Shown here piece by piece: positions 1 through 9,699 of a stretch of 64,000 bases of DNA. Numbering within the stretch: the stretch's first letter is position 1; each line of letters opens with the position of its first letter. Position numbers and translations under genes: made by a program. The notes beneath the pieces are model-generated. The model was given only the letters and a program-made list of their open reading frames with translations. It did not search any database and was not told where the DNA came from. Origin of the DNA: Phenylobacterium sp. SCN 70-31 (lineage in GTDB: Bacteria; Pseudomonadota; Alphaproteobacteria; Caulobacterales; Caulobacteraceae); the NCBI RefSeq assembly GCF_001724605.1, contig NZ_MEEX01000016.1, forward strand, positions 24,953-88,952. Reading direction: 5' to 3'.

Positions 1-1
1 C

Positions 2-628
2 GCCGAAGCCCTGCGGGCGCGGCTGATCGACGCGATCGCGGGGCTGCGCGTCGGTGTGTCCACGGACCCGCAGGCGCAATTCGGCCCGGTCGTCAGCGCC
101 CCGCACAAGGCTCGGGTCGAATCCTACATCCAACTCGGCGTGGACGAGGGCGCGGAGCTGGTCGTCGATGGTCGCGGCTTCTCGCTGCAGGGCTATGAAG
201 CCGGCTACTTCCTGGGGCCGACGTTCTTCGACCACGTGACGCCGACGATGAGGAGCTACCAGGAGGAGATCTTCGGCCCGGTGTTGCAGATGGTGCGGGC
301 CGCCTCCCTCGACGAGGCGATCCGTCTCGTCGATCAGCATCCCTACGGCAATGGCGTGGCCATCTTCACCCGCGACGGCGACACCGCGCGGGAGTTCGCG
401 TCGCGGATCGAGGTCGGGATGGTGGGCGTCAACGTGCCCATTCCCGTTCCGGTGGCCTACCACTCGTTCGGCGGTTGGAAGCGGTCCGGCTTCGGCGACC
501 TCAACCAGTACGGCATGGACGGAATCCGCTTCTACACCCGCACCAAGACCGTCACCCAGCGCTGGCCCACCCAGGCGGCGGGCGCCGAACCCGCGGATCA
601 GTCGTTCCACTTCCCGACGATGCGATAG
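2..628 (+). CDS. mmsA: Methylmalonate-semialdehyde dehydrogenase (CoA-acylating), C-terminal part; 5' end lies outside the window
   Basis: Open frame from the window edge; C-terminal ALDH/MMSDH sequence (FGPVVSAPHKARVESYI, EIFGPVLQMVRAASLDEAI, VGVNVPIPVPVAYHSFGGWKRSGFGDLNQYGMDGIRFYTRTKTVTQRWP). Confidence 0.9.
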   Translation, partial: AEALRARLIDAIAGLRVGVSTDPQAQFGPVVSAPHKARVESYIQLGVDEGAELVVDGRGFSLQGYEAGYFLGPTFFDHVTPTMRSYQEEIFGPVLQMVRAASLDEAIRLVDQHPYGNGVAIFTRDGDTAREFASRIEVGMVGVNVPIPVPVAYHSFGGWKRSGFGDLNQYGMDGIRFYTRTKTVTQRWPTQAAGAEPADQSFHFPTMR

Positions 629-755
629 GGGGTGCCACGGCGACCGGGATTCCCCAGCCCGGTCGCCAACCGCCGCCATCCCACCGCGGCCGCCGCTAGG
701 ACGTCCCCGCCCCCGCCGTGCGGGCCGACCTCGCGCGAGTCCGTTGACACCAACG

Positions 756-795
756 TTTACTCATGTAATCGATACATCACGATTACGGATGTAAA
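756..795. promoter_or_regulatory. Two BlaI/MecI-type operator dyads upstream of blaI-like gene (TTTAC-TCAT-GTAAT 756-769; ATTAC-GGAT-GTAAA 782-795)
   Basis: Sequence TTTACTCATGTAATCGATACATCACGATTACGGATGTAAA directly upstream of the start codon; TTGACA (744-749) lies just upstream. Confidence 0.65.
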
Positions 796-799
796 TGAC

Positions 800-1162
800 A
801 TGAAGATCAGTCCGGCCGAAGCGGTGGTCATGGAGGTGCTGTGGCGGGCGAGCCCGCGTACGGCCGAGGAGGTCTTCGCCGAGGTGGGCGGCCCCCAGCG
901 CTGGACCGAGGCCACCGTCAAGACCCTCATCAACCGGCTTCTCAAGAAGAAGGCCGTGGCCGCCGAGCGCGACGGCCGACGCTATCTCTACCGGCCCGTC
1001 CTTGAGCGCGCCGCCTACATTCGCGGCGAAAGCCAGAGCCTCCTCGACCGGCTGTTCGACGGCCGGCTTGCGCCTCTTGTCAGCCATCTGTCCCAGTCCC
1101 GCGCCCTCTCGCCCGAGGACATGGCTGAGCTCAAACGCCTGATCGAGGAGATGGACGAATGA
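800..1162 (+). CDS. BlaI/MecI/CopY family transcriptional repressor
   Basis: MKISPAEAVVMEVLWRASPRTAEEVFAEVGGPQRWTEATVKTLINRLLKKKAVAAERDGRRYLYRPVLER: typical BlaI winged helix; coupled to a downstream M56 gene. Confidence 0.92.
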   Translation: MKISPAEAVVMEVLWRASPRTAEEVFAEVGGPQRWTEATVKTLINRLLKKKAVAAERDGRRYLYRPVLERAAYIRGESQSLLDRLFDGRLAPLVSHLSQSRALSPEDMAELKRLIEEMDE

Positions 1163-2352
1163 GCGCCGACGCCCTGGCTCTCCTCGCCCGCGCCAACATC
1201 GTGGGCGCCGTCGCGGTCCTGCTGGTGCTGGGCCTGGGCGCGCCGGTGCGCCGCGCCTTCGGCTCTCAGGTCGCCTACGCGCTGTGGCTGCTGGTTCCGG
1301 CCGCCGCCTTCGCCGCCCTCCTGCCCCGGCCCGAAGCCGCCACGATCCTCAGTCCGGTCGTGCTGGCCGCCTCCGAGGCGGCGTCCCGGGACATCGCGAC
1401 AACGGCGGACCGCTCCGCCGATATGCTGTTCGCCGGCTGGCTGCTCGGCGCCGGGGGGCTGGCGGCAGTCTTCGTGGCCCAGCAGACCCGCTATGTGGCC
1501 GGCCTGGGTCGCCTCACGCCCGCGGGACCGGGACACTTCCGGTCGGACCGGCTCGACGCGGGTCCTGCGGTCATCGGCGCGTTGCGTCCCCGGATCGTCA
1601 CCCCGGCCGACTTCGACGTACGGTTCGACGCCCGGGAGCGGGAGGTCGTGCTGGCCCATGAGGCGGCGCACCTGGCGCGCGGCGACGCCCTGGCCAACCT
1701 CGCCGTCGCCGCGGCGCTGTGTCTGTGCTGGTTCAACCCGCTGGCGCACGTGGCGGCCCGTCGTTTCCGGATGGATCAGGAACTGGCCTGCGACGCCGAC
1801 GTGCTCGCGCGCTTCCCCACCGCCCGGCGGGCCTATGCCGCGGCCCTCCTCAAGACCCAGCTCACGACCCAGCCCCTGCCGCTCGGCTGCCATTGGCCGT
1901 CGGCGGCCGAACACCCCCTGAAGGAGCGCATCGCCATGCTGACCCTGCCCCAACCCGGACACCGGACCCGCGCCATCGGCCTGGGCGTCGCCGGCCTCGC
2001 CGCCCTGGCCGCCGGCGCCGCGGCCTGGGCCGCCCAGCCGCCATCGCCGCCGGTTCTGGTCGCGGCGCCGAACTGGATCCAGCGCCCCGACGCCAAGGAC
2101 ATCGCCAGGGTCTACCCAAGAAAGGCTCTCGCCCAGCGCCTGGCGGGCCGCGCCGTCGTCACCTGCCGCGTCGCGGGCGATGGGCGGCTCGAGCGCTGCA
2201 GTGTGACGATGGAATCGCCCGTCGACGCCGGGTTCGGCCCGGCCGCCCTGGACCTGACCGATCGCTTCCGGATGGACGCCGTGGGACGCGACGGCCAGCC
2301 CACCGCCGGGGGGGAAGTCCGCATCCCCATCATATTCATGGCGCCGGTCTGA
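1159..2352 (+). CDS. M56 family (BlaR1-like) membrane metallopeptidase with a TonB-like C-terminal domain
   Basis: HEAAH zinc motif (VVLAHEAAHLARGDAL), N-terminal TM segments, C-terminal RVYPRKALAQRLAGRAVVTCRVAGDGRLERC...VRIPIIF; ATGA overlap with blaI. Confidence 0.9.
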   Translation: MSADALALLARANIVGAVAVLLVLGLGAPVRRAFGSQVAYALWLLVPAAAFAALLPRPEAATILSPVVLAASEAASRDIATTADRSADMLFAGWLLGAGGLAAVFVAQQTRYVAGLGRLTPAGPGHFRSDRLDAGPAVIGALRPRIVTPADFDVRFDAREREVVLAHEAAHLARGDALANLAVAAALCLCWFNPLAHVAARRFRMDQELACDADVLARFPTARRAYAAALLKTQLTTQPLPLGCHWPSAAEHPLKERIAMLTLPQPGHRTRAIGLGVAGLAALAAGAAAWAAQPPSPPVLVAAPNWIQRPDAKDIARVYPRKALAQRLAGRAVVTCRVAGDGRLERCSVTMESPVDAGFGPAALDLTDRFRMDAVGRDGQPTAGGEVRIPIIFMAPV

Positions 2353-3163
2353 CCGGCGCGCCCTCACCGGCCGCCCATTCGATGAAGGGCCGCCAGGCGG
2401 GCTCGACGGGCAGGCCGAAGACCTCGCGAAGAGTCTGCTCCAGGCCGTCGGCGTCGAGGACGGTCTGGACCGGCGCGCCGTCGCGGGGACGGACGGTGAG
2501 GCGATTGAACAGGAGGCCGTAGCGCGCCTCGTCCCGCGTCGCCGCCACCATCAGGGTCGCGCGGAAGGGCGAGGTGGGATGGGTGGCGGTGAACCAGTTG
2601 GCCATCTCGTAGTCGCGCGGCTCGCAGGGGACCATCGACAGGTCGTAGGCCGGGACCCAGCCCGCCTCGCGCCGCACCTCCTGGGCGAAGCCGCCCGGAA
2701 TGGGGACCAGGCGATAGGTGTCGTGATCGGTCGGCTGCTCGACGTCGGCGACGAACCGCAGCGGCGCGGGGAGGACGCAGCCCCCGAAGCCCACGTCCAC
2801 GAGCCAGTCCTCGCCCCCGGCCGCGACCTTGAGGAGTTGGTGGGTCCGAGGCTGGGCCGGCGCGTCGGGCGGGGCGTTCCAGCGCACGCGGGCGGCCAGA
2901 CCCTCGACCTCGAAACCCAGGGCCGTGAGCACCCGGGCGAACAGGCTGTTGTGCTCGAAGCAGTAGCCCCCGCGGCGACCGTGGATCAGCTTGGCGTCCA
3001 CCGCCTCGGGCGAAATGTCGATTCCGCGCTCCAGGAGCACGTCGATCGCCTCGAACGGGATCGCGGCGGGATGCAGGCGATGCAGGGCGCGCAGCGTCGA
3101 CAGGCTGGAGTCGCGCGGGCCGTCGTAGCCGATGCGGGCGAAATAGGCGTCGAGGTCGGTCAT
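2336..3163 (-). CDS. nat: Arylamine N-acetyltransferase
   Basis: NAT family: IPFEAIDVLL, RRGGYCFEHN (catalytic Cys), TH(Q)LL, WLVDVGFG. Confidence 0.93.
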   Translation of the reverse strand: MTDLDAYFARIGYDGPRDSSLSTLRALHRLHPAAIPFEAIDVLLERGIDISPEAVDAKLIHGRRGGYCFEHNSLFARVLTALGFEVEGLAARVRWNAPPDAPAQPRTHQLLKVAAGGEDWLVDVGFGGCVLPAPLRFVADVEQPTDHDTYRLVPIPGGFAQEVRREAGWVPAYDLSMVPCEPRDYEMANWFTATHPTSPFRATLMVAATRDEARYGLLFNRLTVRPRDGAPVQTVLDADGLEQTLREVFGLPVEPAWRPFIEWAAGEGAPVRPAP

Positions 3164-3226
3164 GCCCCTAACCTAGGGTGCGCAAGCGCGATTGCGAGGG
3201 CGCTCGTCCCCCGGCGCTCGCTTCCC

Positions 3227-4165
3227 TCAGGCGTCGAAGTCGAGTCCCATGTCGCCGTAGAAGGCGCGCTTGTCGGCCCAGCGTTCGTCGACGGCGACGT
3301 GCAGGAAGAGGTGGACCGGGCGGTCTAGGATCACGCCCAGTTCCTCGCGCGCCTTCTGGCCGATCCACTTCAGGGTCTGGCCGCCCTTGCCCAGGATGAT
3401 CGGCCGCTGGCTCTCGCGCTCGACATAGATGGTCTGCTCGATGCGCACACCGCCGTCCTTGCGCTCCTGGAACGCGGTGGTCTCGACCGCAGCGGCGTAG
3501 GGCAGTTCGTCGTGCACGCGCAGGTACAGCTTCTCCCGCGTGATCTCGGCGGCCAGCAGGCGGGCCGGCAGGTCGGCGGTCTGGTCCTCGGGATACAGCC
3601 ACGGCCCCTCGGGCATCAGGGCGGCCAGGCGGGCGCGCAGGTCCTCGACCCCCGAACCGGTGACGGCCGAGATCATGAAGACCTCGGAATAGACCCCGGT
3701 GTCGAAGAGGCGCTGCGACAGCGCCAGCAGGTCCTCGCGCTTCAGCTGGTCGACCTTGTTGAGGGCCAGGATCACCTGGCGGCCGGCGGTCTTGAGCCCC
3801 GCGACGATGGCCTCGACATCGGCCGCCGAGCGGCGGTCGGCGGCGCGGCCCTCCGGCCCGGCGGCGGCGATCTCGGCCGGAGCGTCCACTAGGTGGACCA
3901 CGGCGTCGGCGTCCTCGGCCCCGCCCCACGCGGCGCGCACCATCGCCCGGTCCAGCCGGCGGCGCGGCTGGAAGATGCCGGGGGTGTCCACCAGCACGAT
4001 CTGCGTCTCGCCCGCCAGCGCCACGCCACGCACGGGGAAGCGGGTGGTCTGGACCTTCTGGGTGACGATCGAGACCTTGGCGCCTACCAGCCGGTTGGTG
4101 AGCGTCGACTTGCCGGCGTTGGGCGCGCCGATGATGGCGGCGAAACCTGCGCGGGTCGTACTCAT
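3227..4165 (-). CDS. era: GTPase Era
   Basis: G1 GAPNAGKSTL, DTPGIF, NKVD, C-terminal KH domain (ILGKGGQTLKWIGQKAREEL). Confidence 0.97.
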   Translation of the reverse strand: MSTTRAGFAAIIGAPNAGKSTLTNRLVGAKVSIVTQKVQTTRFPVRGVALAGETQIVLVDTPGIFQPRRRLDRAMVRAAWGGAEDADAVVHLVDAPAEIAAAGPEGRAADRRSAADVEAIVAGLKTAGRQVILALNKVDQLKREDLLALSQRLFDTGVYSEVFMISAVTGSGVEDLRARLAALMPEGPWLYPEDQTADLPARLLAAEITREKLYLRVHDELPYAAAVETTAFQERKDGGVRIEQTIYVERESQRPIILGKGGQTLKWIGQKAREELGVILDRPVHLFLHVAVDERWADKRAFYGDMGLDFDA

Positions 4166-4860
4166 TCGTGACCCTCTCGCTTGATGAGCATGGCCTGGGC
4201 GGCGGCCTTCTCGGCCGACTGGCGCGAGCCGCCCTCCCCGCGCTCGGGCTCCAGCCCCTGGACCCGGACCTCGATGGTGAAGACAGGCGCGTGGGCGGGG
4301 CCCTCGCGGGCCACGACCTCATAGGCCGGGAGCGGCAGGCCGCGGCCCTGCACCCACTCCTGGAGCTGGGTCTTGGGATCCTTGGCGCGCGGGGCGTCCA
4401 CGTGCGGGAACTCCTCGGCCCAGAAGCGCTCGAAGAACGCGCGGGCGGTGTCGAGCCCGCCGTCGATGTAGAGGGCCGCGATCAGCGCCTCGCAGGCGTC
4501 GCCCAGCACGGCGTCCGACTTACGCGCGCCCACCTTGGTGGCGCTGGCCGACAGCCGCAGCGCCGCAGGCAGACCGACGCGCTCGGCGGCGCGGGCGCAG
4601 GCGTGGTAGTTCACGAGGCTGGCGAGGCGTCGCGACATCTCCCCTTCCCGCGCATCGGGATCGAGGGCCATCAGCCGCTCGGCCGCGCAGAGATTGAGGA
4701 CGCGGTCGCCCAAGAACTCCAGGCGCTCGTTGTGGCGCACCTCGCGCGCGCCGTCGCCCACGCTGGCGTGGGTGAGCGCCCGCTCCAGGAGGTCGCGGTC
4801 GGCGAAGGTATGGCCGATGCGGTGTTCGAGTTCCTCGACCGCCGCGATTCTCGCGTTCAT
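4162..4860 (-). CDS. rnc: Ribonuclease III
   Basis: RNase III signature (NERLEFLGDRVLNL), C-terminal dsRBD (DPKTQLQEWVQGRGLPLPAYEV); internal ATG at 4860 preferred. Confidence 0.96.
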   Translation of the reverse strand: MNARIAAVEELEHRIGHTFADRDLLERALTHASVGDGAREVRHNERLEFLGDRVLNLCAAERLMALDPDAREGEMSRRLASLVNYHACARAAERVGLPAALRLSASATKVGARKSDAVLGDACEALIAALYIDGGLDTARAFFERFWAEEFPHVDAPRAKDPKTQLQEWVQGRGLPLPAYEVVAREGPAHAPVFTIEVRVQGLEPERGEGGSRQSAEKAAAQAMLIKREGHE

Positions 4861-5639
4861 TTCAGGACTTTGAAGAACCGGCTGGGCCGTGCGTCGAGGA
4901 CCCAGGTCCAGGGCTTGAAGATGGTGGCCTCGGGCTTCCACGAGAGCAGGATGATCTCGGCCTTGCCCACCAGGTGGTCGGCGGGCACGTATCCGACGCC
5001 GTTGAGCGCCGGCGGCACGCGGCTGTCCAGCGAGTTGTCACGGTTGTCGCCGATGGCGAAGTAGTGGCCGTCGGGCACGATGTAGACGTCGGTGTTGTCG
5101 AGGTCGCCGTCCGTCCCGAAGTCCTGGGTCACATAGGTGCGGCCGCCCGGCAGGCGCTCCTGATAGCGGGCGACCTCGCGGATCTGGCCGTAGCCGACGT
5201 CGGTCCGCACGGGCGACAGCGGCTCGCGCTCGATCAGCTTGTCGTTGATGTAGAGCAGGCCGTCCCGCATCTGGAGGCGGTCGCCCGGCAAGCCCAGGAT
5301 GCGCTTGACGTAGTCGGTGCGCCCGTCGCTGGGCAGCTTGAAGACGGCGATGTCCCCGCGATTGACCGGCCGCTCCATGATACGACCCTCGAACAGCGGC
5401 GGGCTGAACGGGATCGAGTGCTTGGACCAGCCGTAGCTGTATTTCGAGACGATGATGTAGTCGCCCTCGTACAGGTTGGGCTCCATCGAGGCCGACGGGA
5501 TCGTGAACGGCTGGAAGAAGATGACCCGCAGCACCAGCGCGATCAGCAGCGCGAAGACGATCGTCTTGACGATCTCGACCAGCTCCTTGAGGGCGCTGGA
5601 TTTTTCCGGCGTCTCGACGCCCTGCACGTTCTGGCTCAT
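4857..5639 (-). CDS. lepB: Signal peptidase I
   Basis: PSASMEPNLYEGDYIIVSKYSYG, YVKRILGLPGD, GDNRDNSLDSR; overlaps rnc start. Confidence 0.96.
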   Translation of the reverse strand: MSQNVQGVETPEKSSALKELVEIVKTIVFALLIALVLRVIFFQPFTIPSASMEPNLYEGDYIIVSKYSYGWSKHSIPFSPPLFEGRIMERPVNRGDIAVFKLPSDGRTDYVKRILGLPGDRLQMRDGLLYINDKLIEREPLSPVRTDVGYGQIREVARYQERLPGGRTYVTQDFGTDGDLDNTDVYIVPDGHYFAIGDNRDNSLDSRVPPALNGVGYVPADHLVGKAEIILLSWKPEATIFKPWTWVLDARPSRFFKVLK

Positions 5640-5822
5640 CGACTGTTCCTGATCGTCCCGGCGCGCCGGGACGGCGCCTGCGTATCCGCTCCCTAGCGCA
5701 TGAGCAAGTTCGGCGCCCGTGAACATTGCGACATCCGGTCGCCGCGCCGCCCGCGGCGGGCCGGAGCCACCCTGCGGCGACTGGACCGGTGACACGGCCG
5801 CCGGGCGGCCTATGTAGGCGGC

Positions 5823-6725
5823 ATGAGCCGCGACGCGCTGCCTCCGCTACACCTCCTGCTGGCCCTGGCGGTCGTGGCCGTCTGGGGAACCAACTTCGTC
5901 GTGATCAAATGGGGACTCGAAGCGTTCCCGCCCCTCACCTTCGCGGCGCTGCGGTTCACCTTCGCGCTCCTGCCCGCCGTCTTCTTCCTGAAGCGGCCCG
6001 ACGTCCCGTGGCGGAACCTTGCGACCTACGGCGTGCTGATCGGCGTGGGCCAGTTCGGCGTGCTCTACATCGCCATGACCCAGTGGATCTCGCCCGGGCT
6101 GGCCAGCCTGGTGGTGCAGGTGCAGGCTTTCTTCACCATCGGCTTCGCCATGCTCCTGGCGGGCGAGCGGGTGCGGACCTACCAGATCGCGGCCCTGACC
6201 CTGGCCGGCGGAGGGCTGGCCTGGCTGCTGACCCACACCGACGGCGACGCGACCCCCCTGGGTCTGGCGCTGGTGCTGTTCGCCGCCCTGGCCTGGGCCG
6301 GCGGCAACACGGCGCAGCGGGCCGCGGGCCCGATCAACGTGCTGGCCTATGTGGTCTGGGCGAGCCTGTTCTCGGCCCCGCCCCTGATCGCTCTGGCCCT
6401 CGTGCTGGAAGGCTGGCCGGCCGTGTCCCAGTCGATCGCCCACGCCACGGCGGCCGCCTGGGCCGCCGTGGCCTGGCAATCGGTGGGGAACACCATCTTC
6501 GGCTATTCGGCCTGGGCGTGGCTGCTGGCGCGGCATCCGGCGGCGTCGATCGCCCCTCTCGCCCTTTTGGTGCCGGTGTTCGGCATGGGGGCCTCGGCCT
6601 GGCTACTGGGCGAGAGCCTGGCGTCCTGGAAGCTGACGGCGGCGGCGCTGGTGCTGAGCGGACTGGCGCTGAACACGCTGTGGCCGCGGTTCGCCGCACT
6701 GCGAGCCGCGCGGACGGCGCCCTGA
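5823..6725 (+). CDS. EamA/DMT family transporter
   Basis: About 10 TM hydrophobic protein with EamA repeats (VVAVWGTNFVVIKWGLEAFPPLTFAALRF). Confidence 0.85.
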   Translation: MSRDALPPLHLLLALAVVAVWGTNFVVIKWGLEAFPPLTFAALRFTFALLPAVFFLKRPDVPWRNLATYGVLIGVGQFGVLYIAMTQWISPGLASLVVQVQAFFTIGFAMLLAGERVRTYQIAALTLAGGGLAWLLTHTDGDATPLGLALVLFAALAWAGGNTAQRAAGPINVLAYVVWASLFSAPPLIALALVLEGWPAVSQSIAHATAAAWAAVAWQSVGNTIFGYSAWAWLLARHPAASIAPLALLVPVFGMGASAWLLGESLASWKLTAAALVLSGLALNTLWPRFAALRAARTAP

Positions 6726-6746
6726 CCGGCGTCGCCGCCGCGGGCC

Positions 6747-7175
6747 TCAGACCTGCCGCGGCGCCGCAGGGTCCGGGACGGCCGGCACGGCCTCGATGAT
6801 CACAAAGGCCTGGGCGTAGGGATGATCGTCGGTGAGCGACAGGTGGATCGTCGCCGTCATGCCCGGCGGCGTCATCTGCCGGAGGCGCGCCAACGCACCG
6901 CCGGTGAGCGCCATCGTCGGCTGGCCCGAGCGCATGTTGACCACGCCCATGTCGCGCCAGAACACACCCCGGCGGATGCCGGTGCCGAGCGCCTTGGCGC
7001 AGGCCTCCTTGGCGGCGAACCGCTTGGCGTAGCTGGCGGCCGCGTCGGCCTTGCGATCCGAGCGCGTCCGCTCGATCTCGGTGAAGACCCGCTGGCGGAA
7101 GCGGTCGCCGAACCGGTCCAGCGAAGCCTGGATGCGGCGGATGTCGGAAAGGTCGGAACCGATGCCCAGGATCAT
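6747..7175 (-). CDS. acpS: Holo-[acyl-carrier-protein] synthase
   Basis: [46 protein letters not shown]. Confidence 0.95.
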   Translation of the reverse strand: MILGIGSDLSDIRRIQASLDRFGDRFRQRVFTEIERTRSDRKADAAASYAKRFAAKEACAKALGTGIRRGVFWRDMGVVNMRSGQPTMALTGGALARLRQMTPPGMTATIHLSLTDDHPYAQAFVIIEAVPAVPDPAAPRQV

Positions 7176-7185
7176 CTGACGCCCG

Positions 7186-7944
7186 TCACGCGGCGGCCGA
7201 GGCCCGCGCCTCGTCCATGAGGGCGCGCATCCGCTGGATGGCCGGTCCCAGCCCGATGAAGATCGCCTCGCCGATCAGGAAATGGCCGATGTTGAGTTCG
7301 GCGACCTCGGGAATCTCGGCGATGGGCTTGACGGTCTCATAGTCGATGCCGTGGCCGGCATGGACCTCGAGGCCGAATTCGGCGGCGCGGGCGGCCGCAG
7401 CGCGGAGGTTGCCCAGCAAGGCCTCGGCCTGGGGCCGGCGCTCGCGCACGGCCTCGCAATAGGCGCCGGTGTGCAGTTCGACCACCTGGGCGCCGACGCT
7501 CTTCGCGGCCGCCACCTGGGCCTCGTCCGCGTCGATGAACAGCGACACCCGGATACCCGCAGCCGCCAGCCGGCGCACGGCGGGCGCGATCGCGTTCTGG
7601 CCGCGCAGGACGTTCAGACCGCCCTCGGTGGTCACCTCTTCGCGGCGCTCGGGCACGAGGCAGGCGGCGTGCGGCCGGTGGGCGAGCGCGATGGCCTCCA
7701 TCTCGGGCGTCACCGCGCACTCGAAGTTGAGCGGACGGCCGCGCCGACGGCAGATGACGGCAAGCTGGTCGATATCGGCGTCGGAGATGTGGCGACGGTC
7801 CTCGCGCAGGTGGGCGGTGATCCCGTCGGCGCCCGCGGCCAGGGCGACCTCGGCCGCGCGCACGGGATCGGGATAGCCCTCGCCCCGCGCGTTGCGCACG
7901 GTGGCCACGTGATCGATGTTGACGCCCAGTCTCAGCCGCGACAC
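7186..7944 (-). CDS. pdxJ: Pyridoxine 5'-phosphate synthase
   Basis: [44 protein letters not shown]. Confidence 0.97.
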   Translation of the reverse strand: MSRLRLGVNIDHVATVRNARGEGYPDPVRAAEVALAAGADGITAHLREDRRHISDADIDQLAVICRRRGRPLNFECAVTPEMEAIALAHRPHAACLVPERREEVTTEGGLNVLRGQNAIAPAVRRLAAAGIRVSLFIDADEAQVAAAKSVGAQVVELHTGAYCEAVRERRPQAEALLGNLRAAAARAAEFGLEVHAGHGIDYETVKPIAEIPEVAELNIGHFLIGEAIFIGLGPAIQRMRALMDEARASAAA

Positions 7945-7962
7945 GCGCTCATCCTCTGCTGC

Positions 7963-8547
7963 TCATCCCCGCAGCCGCTTCGAGCCCGGCTCCTCGGCCG
8001 GGATGGCGGCCAGCTCCGGCGGGATCTCGTCCGGCGCGTAGGAGGGCACGTCCACGGTCGCCAGCGCGACCAGCGGCCAACCCACGTCGGCCTTGCCGCC
8101 CGACCGATCGACGATGCAGGCGCAGCACAGGACGACGCCGCCCGCGGCCTCGACCGGCTCGACCGCCTCCCGGAACGAACCGCCCGTGGTGATGACGTCC
8201 TCGACCACCACCACCTTGGCGCCGGGCGCGATGGTGAAGGCGCGCCGCAGGCGGAACCGGCCGTCCTCGCGCTCGACATAGATCGACGGCACGCCCAGCG
8301 CCCGGGCCACTTCGTAGCCGGGGATGATGGCGCCCACCGCCGGGGCCACGATGACGTCGGGCTTTCCGAACCGCGCCACGATCCGGTCGGCCAGCGCCCG
8401 GCACAGACGCTCGGTGCGGTCGGCGTACTGGAAGACCAGGTTCTTCTGCAGGAACATCGGCGAATGGCGGCCGGAGGCCAGGATGAAGTGCCCCTCGCGC
8501 AGGGCGCCAGCGCCGCGGAACTCTTCGAGGACGTCGTCTGTGTTCAT
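7963..8547 (-). CDS. pyrE: Orotate phosphoribosyltransferase
   Basis: PRPP motif [37 protein letters not shown]. Confidence 0.95.
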   Translation of the reverse strand: MNTDDVLEEFRGAGALREGHFILASGRHSPMFLQKNLVFQYADRTERLCRALADRIVARFGKPDVIVAPAVGAIIPGYEVARALGVPSIYVEREDGRFRLRRAFTIAPGAKVVVVEDVITTGGSFREAVEPVEAAGGVVLCCACIVDRSGGKADVGWPLVALATVDVPSYAPDEIPPELAAIPAEEPGSKRLRG

Positions 8548-8661
8548 GAGGCGCTCCCTTACACTGGCTCGTGCGCATTTGTCGCGCCGCGCGACGGCCC
8601 GGATGGCAACCTCGCCTTAGGAAGCGCCGTTCTAGTCTGCGGGCGAGACACGGGGAACAGG

Positions 8662-9681
8662 TTGGCCAAAGACGCCGCATCACGCCCGCCGGCCGCGAAG
8701 CCGAGCGCTCTGCCGGACGGCTTTCCCGAGGGCCTGAAGCCGCGCCTGCGCCTGTTCTTCAGCGTCGATCTGGAGGGGGCGACCCACTACAAGCAGTCAC
8801 ACAACACGTGGCGACCGGAAATCCTTCGATTCTACAGAGATTTCGATCTGATCCTTCAGAGCGAGTTCCACGCCTTCGCGTCGAACTACGCCGGGACGCT
8901 GAAAGCGCCGGAGTACTGGAAGAGCAACGGCGACGAACTGCTCTACACCTGCGAACTGACCAGCCTCAGCCACGCCTATGCGCTGATGCACGTGTGGATC
9001 TGGGCGCTGCACCGGTATCAACTCCAGCACGAGCCGGGAACCGAACACCTGGAGGCCAAATCCACCGCCTGGATCGGCCTCTTCCCCACCCCCAACGCCG
9101 AGGTGTTCTTCCGGCGGGGCGGCGAAGTGGTGGACGGCGACCTGTCCCGCGACGCCATCATCGTGCAGTCCGAACTGCGCGACGAATGGTACGCCAACCC
9201 GTCGAACGCCTCGATCACCCGAGAGTTCGTGGGCCCGTCGATCGATACGGGGTTCCGCCTCACCTCCTGGGCGACGCCGCACCAGCTCATCCTGTCGGTG
9301 GACCTCGCATTCCTGCTCACCAGCGGCGAGCCCGAGGGGATCGGACCGCTCACGCTGCGCCTGTCGGGCAAGCAGAAGCTGAAGGGCGTGATCGACGACC
9401 AGCCCTATCCCACCCTGTGGATTCCCGTAGGCGGCCTGGGTCTGGCGCGCAGCGCCGGCGGCCCCGTGGTGACCGACCGGGCCGAGATCCGCTCGGCCTG
9501 CGAGGCGGTGATCGAGCAGAACTACCAGTCGATCACGCCGCTGTTCCTGGACGACCGGCAGGACGGCTACGACTGGGCCCCGCCCTACATCCTCAAGCGC
9601 ATCCTGGCGCTGTGGGAGGACGAGCAACGCCACGCGCGCGAAGCGGGCAAGCCGCCGACGAAGGCGAGCGACGCGGCCTGA
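8662..9681 (+). CDS. Standalone divergent class III nucleotidyl cyclase-like protein
   Basis: In-frame TTG start candidate at 8662. Class III cyclase-like blocks: LRLFFSVDLEGATHYK (beta1/metal Asp), YWKSNGDELLYTCEL (GDE/metal Asp), EFVGPSIDTGFRLTSWATPHQLILSVD (GdxVNxAxRL-like). The longer 7282 ORF start is a shadow over pdxJ/pyrE. Confidence 0.6.
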   Translation: MAKDAASRPPAAKPSALPDGFPEGLKPRLRLFFSVDLEGATHYKQSHNTWRPEILRFYRDFDLILQSEFHAFASNYAGTLKAPEYWKSNGDELLYTCELTSLSHAYALMHVWIWALHRYQLQHEPGTEHLEAKSTAWIGLFPTPNAEVFFRRGGEVVDGDLSRDAIIVQSELRDEWYANPSNASITREFVGPSIDTGFRLTSWATPHQLILSVDLAFLLTSGEPEGIGPLTLRLSGKQKLKGVIDDQPYPTLWIPVGGLGLARSAGGPVVTDRAEIRSACEAVIEQNYQSITPLFLDDRQDGYDWAPPYILKRILALWEDEQRHAREAGKPPTKASDAA

Positions 9682-9699
9682 TCGGCGGTTGAAGGCGCC

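Noticed and set aside
7282-8661. Upstream half of the 799-aa plus-strand ORF (7282-9681)
   Set aside because: Antisense shadow over pdxJ and pyrE with Gly/Arg/Ala-rich non-protein-like composition; only the part from about 8662 looks like a real protein
8548-8661. Pycsar/CBASS-like defence operon around the cyclase-like gene
   Set aside because: Neighbours are core genes (pyrE, spoT) and no TM, TIR or other effector gene is adjacent; only the cyclase-like fold itself is claimed
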